The position numbers and the translations under genes are program-made. Below the pieces are notes generated by a model, which made no database searches, had not been told where the DNA came from, and worked only from the letters and a program-made list of their open reading frames with translations. Shown here in pieces: positions 1-9,922 of a DNA stretch of 64,000 nucleotides. How positions within the stretch are numbered: position 1 is the stretch's first letter; every line of letters starts with the position of its first letter. Source of the DNA: CAUZIZ01 sp965219855 (GTDB lineage: Bacteria > Acidobacteriota > UBA6911 > RPQK01 > JAJDTT01); assembly GCA_965219855.1 (NCBI GenBank), contig CBDCOR010000006.1, positions 124,001-188,000 of the forward strand, given 5' to 3'.

Positions 1-1206
1 ACGACGGATCAGACCGTCGTAGTCCTTGAAGATGTTCCAATGACAGTGCCGGAAGTAGTTGAACCAGCCTTGCGTCGAGCGATTGAGCCGCTGGAGGATG
101 ACCTCCAGCGAGTCGCCCGACTTGCGCGGCGTCAGCTCGTGAATGCGCTCGACGAACTTTCGGTGGCTCTTCGCTCGTGGAAACCGAAAACGGCCTCGGA
201 ACGAATCGCTCAAGAACGAAAAGCTCTTCTCTCGCGAGTCCACGATGTGTGTCTTCTCGGGATGCAGTCTCAGCCCGTTGTCCTCCACCCAGTCCCGCCC
301 TTCGGCCAGGGCCGCTTCAGCCTCCTCGGGTGCGCGACACAGCAGGACAAAGTCATCCGCGTAGCGCACCATCTGGAAGCCCAGATCGGCCATCCGATGG
401 TCCAGGGGATTGAGGTAGGCATTCGACAACACCGGAGAAAGAACGGCGCCTTGGGGGACTCCGGCTTCCGGAATCCACTTACGCAGCTCTTCCAGTATCC
501 CCTGATTCAGAAACAGCTGAACCAGGCCCAGCACGCGGCGATCCGATATCTTCTGTTGGATCAGGTCCAACAGTCGATCTTTCGGGATCGTATCGAAGTA
601 ACCCTTCAGATCCGCGTCGACGACATACACATAACCGGCTTCGAGCAGCTCTTCGACGTACCGAAGTGCGCCGTGGCACCCTCGCCCATGACGAAAGCCG
701 TAGCTTCGATCATGGAACGTGGCATCCAGAATCGGCTCGATCCCGTGGACCAAAGCCGTTTGCACGACTCGATCCCGCACGGTCGAAATCCCCAGCGGTC
801 GCTTTTCCGAACTGCCTGTTTTGGGAATCCACCTCCGCAGCACCGCTGCCGGACGATAGGTCCCCTCACGCAGTTCTTCCTGCAACCATTCGAGTTCCTC
901 CCGCTCGTGTTCGGCGAAATCCCCCCACGTTTGCCGGTCCACTCCCGCCGCTCCTTTCCTGCCCAAGACCTTCTCGGCCGAGCTGGAAAGGTTCCGGCTG
1001 CAAAACACCTTATCGATCAGCGTGTGCCATTTCCCTCCTCTCACCTTTCCTTTCAAAAGTGTCTCCAACATGCGATCCGTCCAAACCGCGCGATGAGCCC
1101 ACTGTTCGATGCCAGCGGGCTCTCCAGCCGGGCTAGCCGAAAACGGCACTGTGACCGGGATGTAGTCCCGCCTTTGGGCGGAGTTACGTTTCCGCGATTT
1201 AGTCAT
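1..1206 (-). CDS. ltrA: Group II intron reverse transcriptase/maturase, C-terminus cut by window edge
   Basis: This is the intron-encoded protein of copy 1. It would bind its own intron RNA, help it splice and reverse-transcribe it during retrohoming. The start codon is ATG at 1206, matching the start at 22115 in copy 2. The frame is open to base 1, where about 51 C-terminal residues are missing compared with the 452-residue copy 2. RT motifs are present, including the YADD active site and the PQGAVLSP segment. Divergences from copy 2 are a handful of substitutions with no net indel. The antisense frame across this region is open but is a shadow of the RT gene. Confidence 0.92.
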   Translation of the reverse strand, partial: MTKSRKRNSAQRRDYIPVTVPFSASPAGEPAGIEQWAHRAVWTDRMLETLLKGKVRGGKWHTLIDKVFCSRNLSSSAEKVLGRKGAAGVDRQTWGDFAEHEREELEWLQEELREGTYRPAAVLRRWIPKTGSSEKRPLGISTVRDRVVQTALVHGIEPILDATFHDRSYGFRHGRGCHGALRYVEELLEAGYVYVVDADLKGYFDTIPKDRLLDLIQQKISDRRVLGLVQLFLNQGILEELRKWIPEAGVPQGAVLSPVLSNAYLNPLDHRMADLGFQMVRYADDFVLLCRAPEEAEAALAEGRDWVEDNGLRLHPEKTHIVDSREKSFSFLSDSFRGRFRFPRAKSHRKFVERIHELTPRKSGDSLEVILQRLNRSTQGWFNYFRHCHWNIFKDYDGLIRR

Positions 1207-1796
1207 TTCGCATCTACCTTCCTGCTCCCCTTCGCTCCACCGCGTTTTGCTGCACGGCTTCCCCGCTACTATGGGAGCTCTGACTTCTGTCGAGCCGCTT
1301 CAACCGACCTCACCGGTATCGCCAGGTTCGCTCCCCTTCGGCGGGCGATACTGCACCGCGGGCCTGGGCCATTGCTCACGCAGCGTCCCCCACTGCGAGC
1401 TCTCACGATGGGTCGTCCACGTCCCTCACCCGACAGATCTCCCTGCTTATCTCGTTTGACCTTCCGACCTCTCCATCTCCAACCACCGCATTGCCATTTC
1501 GTCACGGTCGCTTTGTCACGTTACTTCACCGCCGTGACTTGCCGCGTCTATCCCCCCGGGCAGACCGTTCAGGTCGGAGGGATGGCCGTCGCGCGGTCAA
1601 GGGTTCGGGCTTTGCCAGGACCCTCCCCGACAGGCTTGGCCGAATCGAGTTCACTTGCGTTACGGATTGGTCGTTCGTCTCAGGTTGCTCTCCACCCTTC
1701 CTCACGGAAACGCAGTTACCACTGTCGACTTCAGGCCGGTAACGTTAGCCTGGAAGGGACTTTCACCCTTCTGATCAAACGCCTTCACAGGCGCAC
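1..1796 (-). mobile_element. Group II intron, copy 1 (3' end outside window)
   Basis: This stretch is nearly identical to 20910-22705 with a constant offset of 20909 and only scattered substitutions. Read on the minus strand, the element starts at 1796 with GTGCGCC, which fits the GUGYG 5' consensus of group II introns. The region 1207-1796 is non-coding and corresponds to intron domains I-III. A reverse transcriptase frame follows. The intron 3' end (domains V and VI) lies left of base 1 and is visible only in copy 2. The 5' exon is the hairpin repeat at 1797-1874. Confidence 0.9.
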
Positions 1797-1874
1797 TAGC
1801 GGTGGCCTCCGGGCCGCCGTCCTTTCGAGCCAACAGCTCGACAGAAATACTTCGGCCTGGAGGCCAAAGCTACG
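1797..1874. repeat. Hairpin repeat (family 1), copy a
   Basis: Long palindromic element of the family also found near 24.6, 27.2, 41.8, 46.2, 49.1, 52.1 and 54.5 kb. The outer arms read GCGGTGGCCTCC on one side and GGAGGCCAAAGC on the other, with a smaller inner stem around CGAGC..GCTCG. The group II intron sits directly against its left end, after GCTA on the minus strand. Confidence 0.88.
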
Positions 1875-1927
1875 TAAGAACCGTCAAGGATCATCGCTGC
1901 CTCGGATTTGAATACGGAGGTACTCCC

Positions 1928-3676
1928 ATGTCCCATTTCAAAGTCAGCCGCCGTCACGCCCTGGCTTCCCTTTCCGGAGCCGGTCTCTATGCTGCTTCCT
2001 GTCAGGAGGGCGGCGACACCGACGTGGAGACAAAGATCACAGAAGAGATGTTGAGCTATGCCCACCGCCTGATTGGGTTGGAGTTCACCTGAGAAGAGCG
2101 GGAGTTGATGCGGAAGAGGGTCAGCAACAACCTGACGTTCTATCAGAACCTAAGGAAGGCTCCGCTCTCGAACTCGGTTCCGCCTGCCCATCGCTTCGAT
2201 CCCATCCCGCCGGGGGAGGCGATCTCCTCATTACTGCCTCGAGCAGCTGCAGCAGGGGAGACTGATCCTTCTAAAACGGCTTCCAGAGAGCCCGCTGCCT
2301 CACAGCCGCCAATCCGCGCTGAGGACCTGGCTTTCTGGCCGGTCACACGCCTTGCTGACGCGGTCCGGGATCGCCAGGTGAGCTCGCTGGATCTGACCCG
2401 GATGTACCTGGAGCGTCTGGAAAAGCATCACTCCCAACTCGAGTGCGTCATCTCCTTCACCCGAGAGATGGCTCTGCAGCAAGCCGAGCGTGCGGACGAC
2501 GAAATCAGACAGGGTAGATATCGAGGTCCGCTTCATGGGATTCCCTGGGGCGCCAAGGATCTGCTGGCGGTGCGGGGATACCGGAGCACCTGGGGAGCTG
2601 CCTCACACCGGGAACAGGTCCTGGAAATGGATGCCACAGTGGTCCAGCTACTAGAGAAATCGGGAGCGGTCCTGCTGGCTAAACTCAGCCTGGGTGCCCT
2701 GGCCGGAGCAGACGTCTGGTTCGGAGGGAAGACCCGTAATCCCTGGAAACTCGACGAAGGATCGCTGGGCTCCTCGGCAGGATCGGCGGCGACAACCACT
2801 ACCGGTCTGGTGGGCTTCTCCATCGGATCGGAGACGCTAGGATCGATCGTCTTCCCTTCTACCACCTGCGGCGTCACCGGCCTCAGACCCACCTTTGGCC
2901 GTGTCAGCCGGCATGGAGCGATGGTCCTGAGCTGGAGTATGGACAAGATCGGGCCTATCTGCCGCAGCGCTGAGGACTGCGCCCTGGTGTTCCAGGCTAT
3001 TCAGGGTCTCGACCCACACGATCGATCCACGGTTGATGTTCCCTTTCGCTGGGATTTCAATCCGAATCTGGATCGTCTGCGGGTGGGATACGCGAGGCAT
3101 GTCTTCGAGGATCAGGAGGAAGGGGCTATCAAGAGTAACGCCGAAAAGACTCTGGAGACCCTCGGCAAGATGGGAGTGGATCTGATTCCCATCGAACTGC
3201 CGAAACGTCCCGTTTCCCCTGAGATCGTTCTGTATACGGAAGCGGCAGCGGCCTTCGACCAGTTCACTCGCAGCAATCAGGACGATCTGCTGGTGGAGCA
3301 ATTGGAGAACAACTGGCCCAACATGCTGCGTCAAGCTCGCACGATCCCGGCGGTTGAGTACATCCAGACCGACCGGCTGCGAACCCTTCTGATGCAGGAC
3401 ATGGCGGAGCTGATGGCGGGAGTCGACCTCTACCTGGCACCCAGCTTCGGGGAGAACCTGAACCTCACCAATCTGACCGGTCATCCCTGCGTGAGCGTGC
3501 CCAACGGCTTCGATCCGGAGGGAAGGCCCACCAGCATCTCCTTCACCGGCCGGCTCTATGGTGAGAACGAAATCCTGACCCTTGGGAAGGCCTATCAGGA
3601 CGCAACCGATTTTCACCTGAAGCAGCCACCCCTGTTCCAGATCCAAGCAAGGTCGGCCACGGCTGCGAATCGCTAG
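1928..3676 (+). pseudogene. Amidase-signature family hydrolase with an in-frame TGA
   Basis: Predicted amidase (GatA/fatty-acid amide hydrolase type), hydrolysing a carboxamide, probably exported. The start is ATG 1928, preceded by a good ribosome site (GGAGG). The N-terminus has a twin arginine (SRRHALAS) and a lipobox-like LYAASC. After 54 codons the frame meets TGA at 2090-2092 and continues in the same frame with EERELM, the usual amidase N-terminal helix. The catalytic parts are intact: Lys in GAKDLL, the GSSAGSAA loop with the cis-Ser, and the nucleophile region ETLGSIVFPS. Restart at the TTG at 2105 would give a 523-residue protein without an export signal. I call it a nonsense-interrupted gene; readthrough or a sequence error cannot be excluded. 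Confidence 0.8.
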
Positions 3677-3687
3677 ATCCAGGACGT

Positions 3688-6505
3688 CTACTTAGCAGGT
3701 GCTTCCGGATCGTCGCGATGGAGTGTGGATCTTTCGATCAATATCCTAACTTGCTGGGCAAGCGTATTCGGATCTGGATGTAGATTAACCGAGTATATCC
3801 ACGGATTCTTCGCGCCCAATTCAATCACCGGCGTTCCCTTGGAGGATCTGTAAGCCCGTATGTTTCGAGCTTTGTTCAAAGGTTGACTCCATTGAACAAC
3901 TCTCTTTGTTCTCGTGTTCGAATCATCCAGCAGACACCACAAGTGACGGTCTGTCGTAATTAGCCAGGTGTGCTGCTTTGGTGTCTCAAACAGTAAGAGC
4001 TTATCGCGAACAAACTCACCTCTTTGCAGCCGTCCAGATTTGGCGAGCAGTCGATCCAATCCTGGATCAGTGTAAAAGCCATGCTCGTCTTGTAGTCGGA
4101 TCGTTTGAAATTCTTCCTCCCAGTAAGACCTGGAATCCCATTTATCCAAGTTGTAGTTTTGTAGCCCGGAGTCCTTGTGCTTGCGAGGGCGCAAGGACTG
4201 CTGATCCAGGACAACTTGTCCGTTAACTTGCAAGGAAATCCATTCACCATTCCACCCATTAGACCCATACACAACAACACGAATGTAAGGCGCCTTCATG
4301 AATTCCAGATTGGACACCTTCCTTGTGAAGGTGCCTGCTTCTCCGGCCTCGATGTCTTTGCCAGGAAAAGTGAAGTCCTCCAAAATGGAATGAAAACGCG
4401 GGCCAGGTCCCGTTTCACCCGATTCATCCGCAAAGATCACGGTTATGGCCTCATCAGTTGTCGGGAATGAATTTGAGAGAAGACCAGAGGCAGTCTTGAA
4501 CGAGAACTGGATAGCGTGTTCACTGGTGCGGCGATCTCCCGGTCCGGCAGCTTGGTTCTTGAGAGACTCGAGTTCGGCCGCAGTATTCTTTAGCCGCGTC
4601 TTCAGCCCGGCTTGGGCGGTTTCCGCTGCCGAGAGTCTGGCTGACAGGGCGTCCTTCTCCTTCGCGAGGTTCGCGTTCTGTTCTTCGGTCGCTGACAGCC
4701 CCTTGGTCAATTCGGCGGCTCTCGCTTGAGTGAGTTGTAGTTCACCCTCGACGTCGGCGCGCAGGCTCCGCAGCTCTGCCAGCTCCGCCTTGAGTTTCTG
4801 CGAAACCGTTTCGTAGTTCTGTGTGCTCTCCTCAAGGCTCGCACTCTCCCTGCTGAGCCTTTCCGCCTCCGCGAGCAGTCGTTCCCGGTCCGCACCTGCC
4901 TGGTTCGCCTCGGCGCCAAGCCGGTCAGCTTCGGCGGCTTTAGCGTCCGCTTGGGTCCGAATTCGCTCGATCTCCGCATCCCGCAGTGCCAACGCTGCCT
5001 CCTGGCGCCGTTGCTCAACCTGAATGAAGAATGCGGCAGCTACGACTAGGACCACGAGGCCAATCAGACCCCAGGTCCGAACCCGCGAGTAGAATCGGTG
5101 CCGGCGGCTCTTATCCAGAAACCCTTCTGCCCGTCGGTAAGCACCCTCTTCGGGGGTGTATCGCGGTGCCCAGGTCTCGCTCCAAACCGTCTTCTGTAGC
5201 TCAAGGGCTTCGGTGAGATCCGGATCCCTCCAGGACGCCGCATCGCGCCGGGCCACTTCCGCAAGCCGGGTATAGACTTTCGCCGCTTCCGCCTCCTCGG
5301 TAGCCCAGCCCCGAACTTCCTTCGATCCTTTGAGCTTTACCCATTGACGGATCAGCGCTTCGTGGGTGATATCAATCGTGGAGCCCTCTTCGAAAGGCGT
5401 GCCACCCGACGAAGCGAGGAAAGCCTCAAAGTGTTTCAGGACGCCCGAAAGCTCCTCAGCCGAGGCCCCGGTCACCTCACGCAGTTCTGTGAAACTGGTT
5501 GGACGCCTAATGTCGCGCCCGGAGGTCTCCTTTTCGCTCAGCCGCTGAAGCGCGCGCGCGCTTGGCGATCGCCTGGCGCTCCGAGCTCAGCTGCTCGTAG
5601 AGCTCGTCTGCATGTTGGTTGAGAGCCCCGGACATGCGCCCCGCCCGCTCGTAGTCGCCGAGTCCGAGCGAGGCACACGTCTCAGACACCTGCCAGGTGC
5701 GCATCAAGGCATGTTGCAACACCGGCAACTGGTCCAGTTCCTGTTCCAGCCCATGACCAACATCATTGAGAACGTGCTGCACCAGCTCGGGTGCGATCTG
5801 GGAACCGACACTCGCCACAGGCGCCTCGATCACCTCCTGGAGTTGCGCCCGAGTGAGGACCGGAACGAGGTACTGGGCTCCGTTTAAAGCCTCCGGCAAG
5901 CCGTGGAAGACAGCGCAGTCGCCGAGGTAATCCGACCGCATGGTCAAGACCACGTAGATGGGAACCTCTTCCTGCTCGACGGATGCCAGGAGTAGTTTCA
6001 CAAAAGCGTCGGATCGCTGGTTCGCCCCGGGGGCCTCGGTCTCTCGTCGGAAGCGGAAGATTTCCTCGAACTGGTCGACAACCAGGAGTAGGCTTTCTTT
6101 CTCGCCCAGGTCAGGGCGAACGGATTCAATACAGCCGCGGCTGCTGCGCCCAAGTGTTTCAGAACGACCCGGCCGGGGACCGAGAACTCTCTCTTTGTTC
6201 AACTCATCGGCAAGCGCGCCGAAGGGGTCACCACCAGGGCGCATCACTGCGACCTTCCACCGGCTGCCAACATCGAAAAGGTAGCCACACTTGAGCGCGG
6301 GAATCAGGCCCGCGCGAACCAGCGATGACTTGCCAGAACCAGAAGTTCCGATTACGGCGAGGAACCGCTGGCGAACCAACCGACGGAGCAGTTCGTCGAC
6401 TTGCTCGTCCCGCCCATGGAAGCAGCGAGCATCCGCCTCATCGAAAGGCCGAAGCCCAATGAACGGGACTTCGGTCTCAAGGACTACTGCGGCAGGGAGG
6501 TCCAA
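3688..6505 (-). pseudogene. nSTAND1 NTPase with transmembrane, coiled-coil and C-terminal domain; frameshifted
   Basis: This is the second half of a TIR-nSTAND sensor-type protein. The N-terminal part has the nSTAND1 opening FIGLRPF, Walker A GTSGSGKSS and a Walker B-like LLLVVDQFEE. The gene reads to about 5562, where a (GC)6 tract at 5550-5561 marks a change of frame. It resumes as QRLSEKETSGRDIRRPT, the expected nSTAND sequence, and runs to the stop at 3688. After that come one membrane helix (WGLIGLVVLVVAAAFF), about 150 residues of coiled coil rich in Ala/Glu/Arg, and a roughly 260-residue C-terminal region I do not recognise. The total of 2818 nt is two short of 940 codons, which fits loss of one GC unit. 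The upstream TIR gene is in the same frame, separated only by TAG. Confidence 0.82.
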
Positions 6506-6517
6506 AGGTTCGTCTCT

Positions 6518-7924
6518 CTACTGTCTCAGCGGTTGCAAAAAGGGATCGAGGGTCTGGTAGGAGAAGTCCCCGTACAGGGGAATGACCGGCGTCTTCGGAA
6601 CGGTCACGAGGCCCCGGCCGGGATCGCCCAAGGCGACCGCCCCGGATGTCAACGGTCGTCTGGCTAGATCCACCTTGGTGGTCTCGAACCACGTTTCACT
6701 GGCCTGACCCCAATAGAGGAGCAAACCGTCGCAGGCTCGGAGTTTCCGCTTATGGTCAGACCGAATCTCGCCAGGATCGAGAGGCCCGGTCTGCGGCAAA
6801 TCGACGTGGAATCTGTCATTTTCCTCGATCAGCCTCCCGATCTGATAGGCACGCTTGAAATCAGCGTCTTCATGCCCGTCACATAGGACATAGACTCGCC
6901 GTCCATCGGCCGCCCGCGGTGTAGGCTCCGCCGAGCGAGGCTTGAGCAACTCAAGGATCTCGGTCTTCAGCTTCTCTAAGCTCTGGCCCTCCAAGAACTG
7001 AGACCGTGAGTACGGGTCCTGGTAACGCATCAGCTCGCGGAGAAACTCGCCGTAGTCTGTCTCCTCATGATAGAGCTGGTGCTTCGTGGTCCATGTGACC
7101 AGAGTCTTCTTTTGTCCCATCGCGAGGCGAGCCTGTGCTATGGCCAGCGGATCACCCTCGGTTCCGAGTAAGTGGACGGAAACTTGAGCTTCTTCGAGCC
7201 AGGTTCTGCCGACCGTGTTGAGCATTGACTGGTCGATGCGAATCTCAGGAAGAACCCGGTAGCCGTGGTCGGTCAGCTCCGTGACGACCTTCTTTCGGTC
7301 GTCCTGAAGACGCTTCCGTTCTTCGCGAATCCCGTTCTCTGCGCCCTCTAAACCCGACGGACATTCGGCAACATAGACCGCCACTCGGTTTCGGCGCATC
7401 TGCTGCAATAAGCCCTTGATGCGTTGACATACCTTCCGGAAACTGTCTTGGAATAGTTGACTTTCTACCGCGAAATCTTCGCTGCCGTGTTCGGTCTCCT
7501 TGAAGAACTCGAAGCCAGCTTGCTCGTTAAAGATCTCGCGGTGCAGTCGGTCTTCATGAGGGGTCTTCACAACACGGATTCCGCGCATCCGCGAGCCGAC
7601 GTAGAGCGTATCGCCAGCTTTGTCGAGGAAGCATTCGCGTTCGGCCGCGCAGTAGGCTGAGTTCAGGTAGAGCGGGAAGACCACGGCCAGGAAGACAGCA
7701 GAACTTTCAACCTGGTTGCGAAGCGTTTGGTCCAGGGGTTGATCCCCGCCGAGCTTTTTATCGCGCCAGACCTTCACTGGAGCACCCAGGAGTTGCGGCA
7801 AGCTACCTGTAAGCCAGTCTCCAAAGAACGTGATCCAGCCGCGCTGATCGGGGAATGGAGAGACGTTGTCCCCGTGGCTGTAGCTGATGAAGACGTCGTT
7901 TGTGAATCCTGGTACGTATGCCAC
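6518..7924 (-). CDS. TIR-domain protein, probably the N-terminal half of a TIR-nSTAND protein
   Basis: The 468-residue product begins with a TIR domain: DVFISYSHGDN near residue 10 and YCAAERE near residue 91, where Glu95 is the candidate NAD-cleaving glutamate. A middle segment (about 185-340) and a last segment (about 345-465, starting RRVYVLCDGHEDADF) look like further TIR/Rossmann-type modules. The frame ends at TAG 6518-6520, and the same frame continues without interruption into the nSTAND region (PLDLPAAVVLETEV, FIGLRPF). The downstream frame has only a TTG to start from. TIR-nSTAND fusions are known in bacteria as candidate anti-phage sensors, so I infer this was one gene of about 1,412 codons with a nonsense mutation. 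A two-gene operon is the alternative. Confidence 0.82.
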   Translation of the reverse strand: MAYVPGFTNDVFISYSHGDNVSPFPDQRGWITFFGDWLTGSLPQLLGAPVKVWRDKKLGGDQPLDQTLRNQVESSAVFLAVVFPLYLNSAYCAAERECFLDKAGDTLYVGSRMRGIRVVKTPHEDRLHREIFNEQAGFEFFKETEHGSEDFAVESQLFQDSFRKVCQRIKGLLQQMRRNRVAVYVAECPSGLEGAENGIREERKRLQDDRKKVVTELTDHGYRVLPEIRIDQSMLNTVGRTWLEEAQVSVHLLGTEGDPLAIAQARLAMGQKKTLVTWTTKHQLYHEETDYGEFLRELMRYQDPYSRSQFLEGQSLEKLKTEILELLKPRSAEPTPRAADGRRVYVLCDGHEDADFKRAYQIGRLIEENDRFHVDLPQTGPLDPGEIRSDHKRKLRACDGLLLYWGQASETWFETTKVDLARRPLTSGAVALGDPGRGLVTVPKTPVIPLYGDFSYQTLDPFLQPLRQ

Positions 7925-8393
7925 GGAAAGAATTCAGGCTCGCTGTCGTGGTGAATTTCCTGCTTGAAGCATATCAAACAGCACGGTAAACATGAAGTGG
8001 GCGAAGAAAAGAAAAGGAGATCGGAGGGATTAGCAACGGCCGATCGACGCCATATATGGCGCGACGAATACGATCCCCAGCGTCCCCGACATCACCAGGT
8101 AACGCAACATTCGTGTGGGATCGGATCGACTTTGGGATCGAGGAATGGGAAATGGGTTTATCAGAACCAAGCGAGGTCAATCCCAACGGGATTGCGTCTT
8201 CCACCGGAAACTCCGTTTCTAGTGCCCTTTTTCTGCCGGATTGGCTGGTCGGTTTCCTCTGGCATCACCAGCCGGTTTCGTCCAGAATACCCAGGAATGC
8301 CTCTGCTTACCGAGGAGAGCCCAGTTTCGGTGGCACAAGCTCCCTCGATGGAAAATAACGCCACCGCGACCTGATCATTGTTCGAGCCTAACC
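7925..8393. other. Intergenic region between TIR gene and aminotransferase
   Basis: Divergent upstream regions of the TIR gene (minus) and the aminotransferase (plus) meet here. Apart from the repeat at 8121-8203, I see no gene, RNA or clear promoter. The open frames crossing it have no family resemblance. Confidence 0.5.
8121..8203. repeat. Dispersed repeat, inverted relative to 35152-35237
   Basis: About 83 bp reading through GGTCAATCCCAACGGGATTG. The reverse complement appears at 35152-35237 with small differences, where it abuts a palindromic repeat. The shared core GACGCAATCCCGTTGGGATT contains a short stem. Confidence 0.75.
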
Positions 8394-9791
8394 ATGACCA
8401 CGACTCAGCAATCCAATCTGACCGGATCGGCCGTCTTCCATCGTCGTCCGGGTGCAGCCTTCCCCGTGTTTGTGAAAGGTGAGGGATGCAAACTTTTTGC
8501 CAAAAATGGCAGACAGTATCTCGATCTTTCCAGCGGCCTGGCCTGGTCGGTAAGCCTGGGGCAGGGGCGAGCTGATCTTGCCGAGGTGCTGGCTTCTCAA
8601 GCCAGGCAGCTGACTTGTCTTCACAACGGCTGGGCCTCGACCGATCAGCAGGAGGAGTTTGCCGCGCGCCTCGCCACCCGGGCGCCAGGCGGGCTCAATC
8701 GGGCCATGTTTACCTCGGGAGGGTCGGAGACCAACGAGTTGGCGATGCGGATCACCCGCCAGTTCCACCTGGCCCGGGGCGAAGCTTCGCGATGGAAGAT
8801 CATCTCGCTGGAGCACAGTTATCACGGGGCAACCGTGGGAGCCCTGTCCATGACCGGGACCATCCACGTCAACGACATAGTCACGACCGACTACGATCCT
8901 TACTTGATCAAGTTTCCGAAGATCCCCGCACCCAGCCGGTACCGCGGACCTTTTGCCAACCTTGAGCCGGGCGAAGCGGGGCGGAAGGCGGCCGACACGC
9001 TCGCAGCGCGAATCGAGCTGGAAGGGCCCGAAACCGTTGCCGCCTTCATTGTCGAGCCGGTCATGGGCCATGGCATGACGGTAGTTCCGCCGGGGTACCT
9101 CAAGCGCGTTCGGGAGATCTGCGACCAGTATGGGATTCTCCTGATCCTCGACGAGGTCATGACCGGCGCCGGCCGGACCGGGACCTTCCTGTGCAGCGAG
9201 CAGTTCGAGGTCGAACCTGACCTGACCACCATGGCTAAGAGCATCAGCGGGGGTTATGCGCCGCTGGGTGCGGCGCTGCTTCATGATCGGGTTGCCAAAG
9301 CCATCGCAAAAGCAGGGCGCACGCTCGATGCCGTCCACACCTTCAGCGGCCACCCCGTATCCTGTGCGATTGGCCTGAAGGTACTGGAGATCCTTGAGAA
9401 GGAGCATCTCATTGATCAGGTCAGGGACCGCGGAGAGCTCTTCTTCCGCCAACTCCACGAGAAGCTGGGTTATCTGTCTTGCTTCGGCGACGTGCGAGGG
9501 TTGGGATTGGCGATCGCGATAGAGTACGTTGCTGACCGTGATCAGCGGAAGGCCTACCCCGCCAAAGCCAACGTGAGTCAGTCGATCTGGGAAGGCATGC
9601 TGGAGCGGGGCTTTCTCCTGCCTACCTGCCGCTACATCGACAGCGATCTGCTGGGTGACTTTTCCGTCTTCTGCCCTGCATTCGTCATCAGCGAGCGGCA
9701 GATCACGGACACGGTGGACGCATTGCGCGACACGATCGAGCAGCTGATGCCGGGATGGGAAGAACGCGGAGCGAGCAGCGAAGAGCGATAG
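8394..9791 (+). CDS. Class III pyridoxal-phosphate aminotransferase
   Basis: Cytoplasmic PLP enzyme of aminotransferase fold type I, class III (omega-amino acid, 4-aminobutyrate or diaminobutyrate type); the substrate cannot be told from sequence alone. I chose ATG 8394 because the protein then begins just before the conserved N-terminal region. Diagnostic segments are the FTSGGSETNELA cofactor loop, SYHGATVGALS, FIVEPVMGHGM, LILDEVMTGAGRTG with the cofactor Asp, and TMAKSISGGYAPLGA with the Schiff-base Lys. The 465-residue length is normal for the class and the frame is intact. It stands alone, with unrelated genes on both sides. An antisense frame over most of it is a shadow. Confidence 0.92.
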   Translation: MTTTQQSNLTGSAVFHRRPGAAFPVFVKGEGCKLFAKNGRQYLDLSSGLAWSVSLGQGRADLAEVLASQARQLTCLHNGWASTDQQEEFAARLATRAPGGLNRAMFTSGGSETNELAMRITRQFHLARGEASRWKIISLEHSYHGATVGALSMTGTIHVNDIVTTDYDPYLIKFPKIPAPSRYRGPFANLEPGEAGRKAADTLAARIELEGPETVAAFIVEPVMGHGMTVVPPGYLKRVREICDQYGILLILDEVMTGAGRTGTFLCSEQFEVEPDLTTMAKSISGGYAPLGAALLHDRVAKAIAKAGRTLDAVHTFSGHPVSCAIGLKVLEILEKEHLIDQVRDRGELFFRQLHEKLGYLSCFGDVRGLGLAIAIEYVADRDQRKAYPAKANVSQSIWEGMLERGFLLPTCRYIDSDLLGDFSVFCPAFVISERQITDTVDALRDTIEQLMPGWEERGASSEER

Positions 9792-9838
9792 GACGACCAG
9801 ATGACTGGCACACCTTTTCGTCAACCTGAGCTAATGCG

Positions 9839-9922
9839 TCATCCGCCTGCTGCTTGAGCTTCCTTGCCCTCGAAACTGATTCCGAACGCCCATCCCCCAA
9901 GATCATGAATCGCGATCGTCAT
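9839..9922 (-). pseudogene. Short frame with a strong ribosome site, probably a gene remnant
   Basis: A 27-codon frame starting ATG at 9922 (MTIAIHDLGGWAFGIS) has AAGGAGA a few bases upstream, which is better than most starts in the window. It is too short to place in a family. It may be the severed 5' end of a longer gene, with the oxidoreductase remnant to its right being another piece of the damaged region. Low confidence that it is expressed. Confidence 0.3.

Noticed and set aside
40..1911. Plus-strand open frame of more than 600 codons over the group II intron, repeated at 20775-22727
   Set aside because: It is antisense to the reverse transcriptase, has no family resemblance and simply mirrors the GC-rich codon bias of the RT gene.
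8388..9824. Antisense open frame of 478 codons over the aminotransferase
   Set aside because: Shadow of a gene with all class III aminotransferase motifs on the plus strand.
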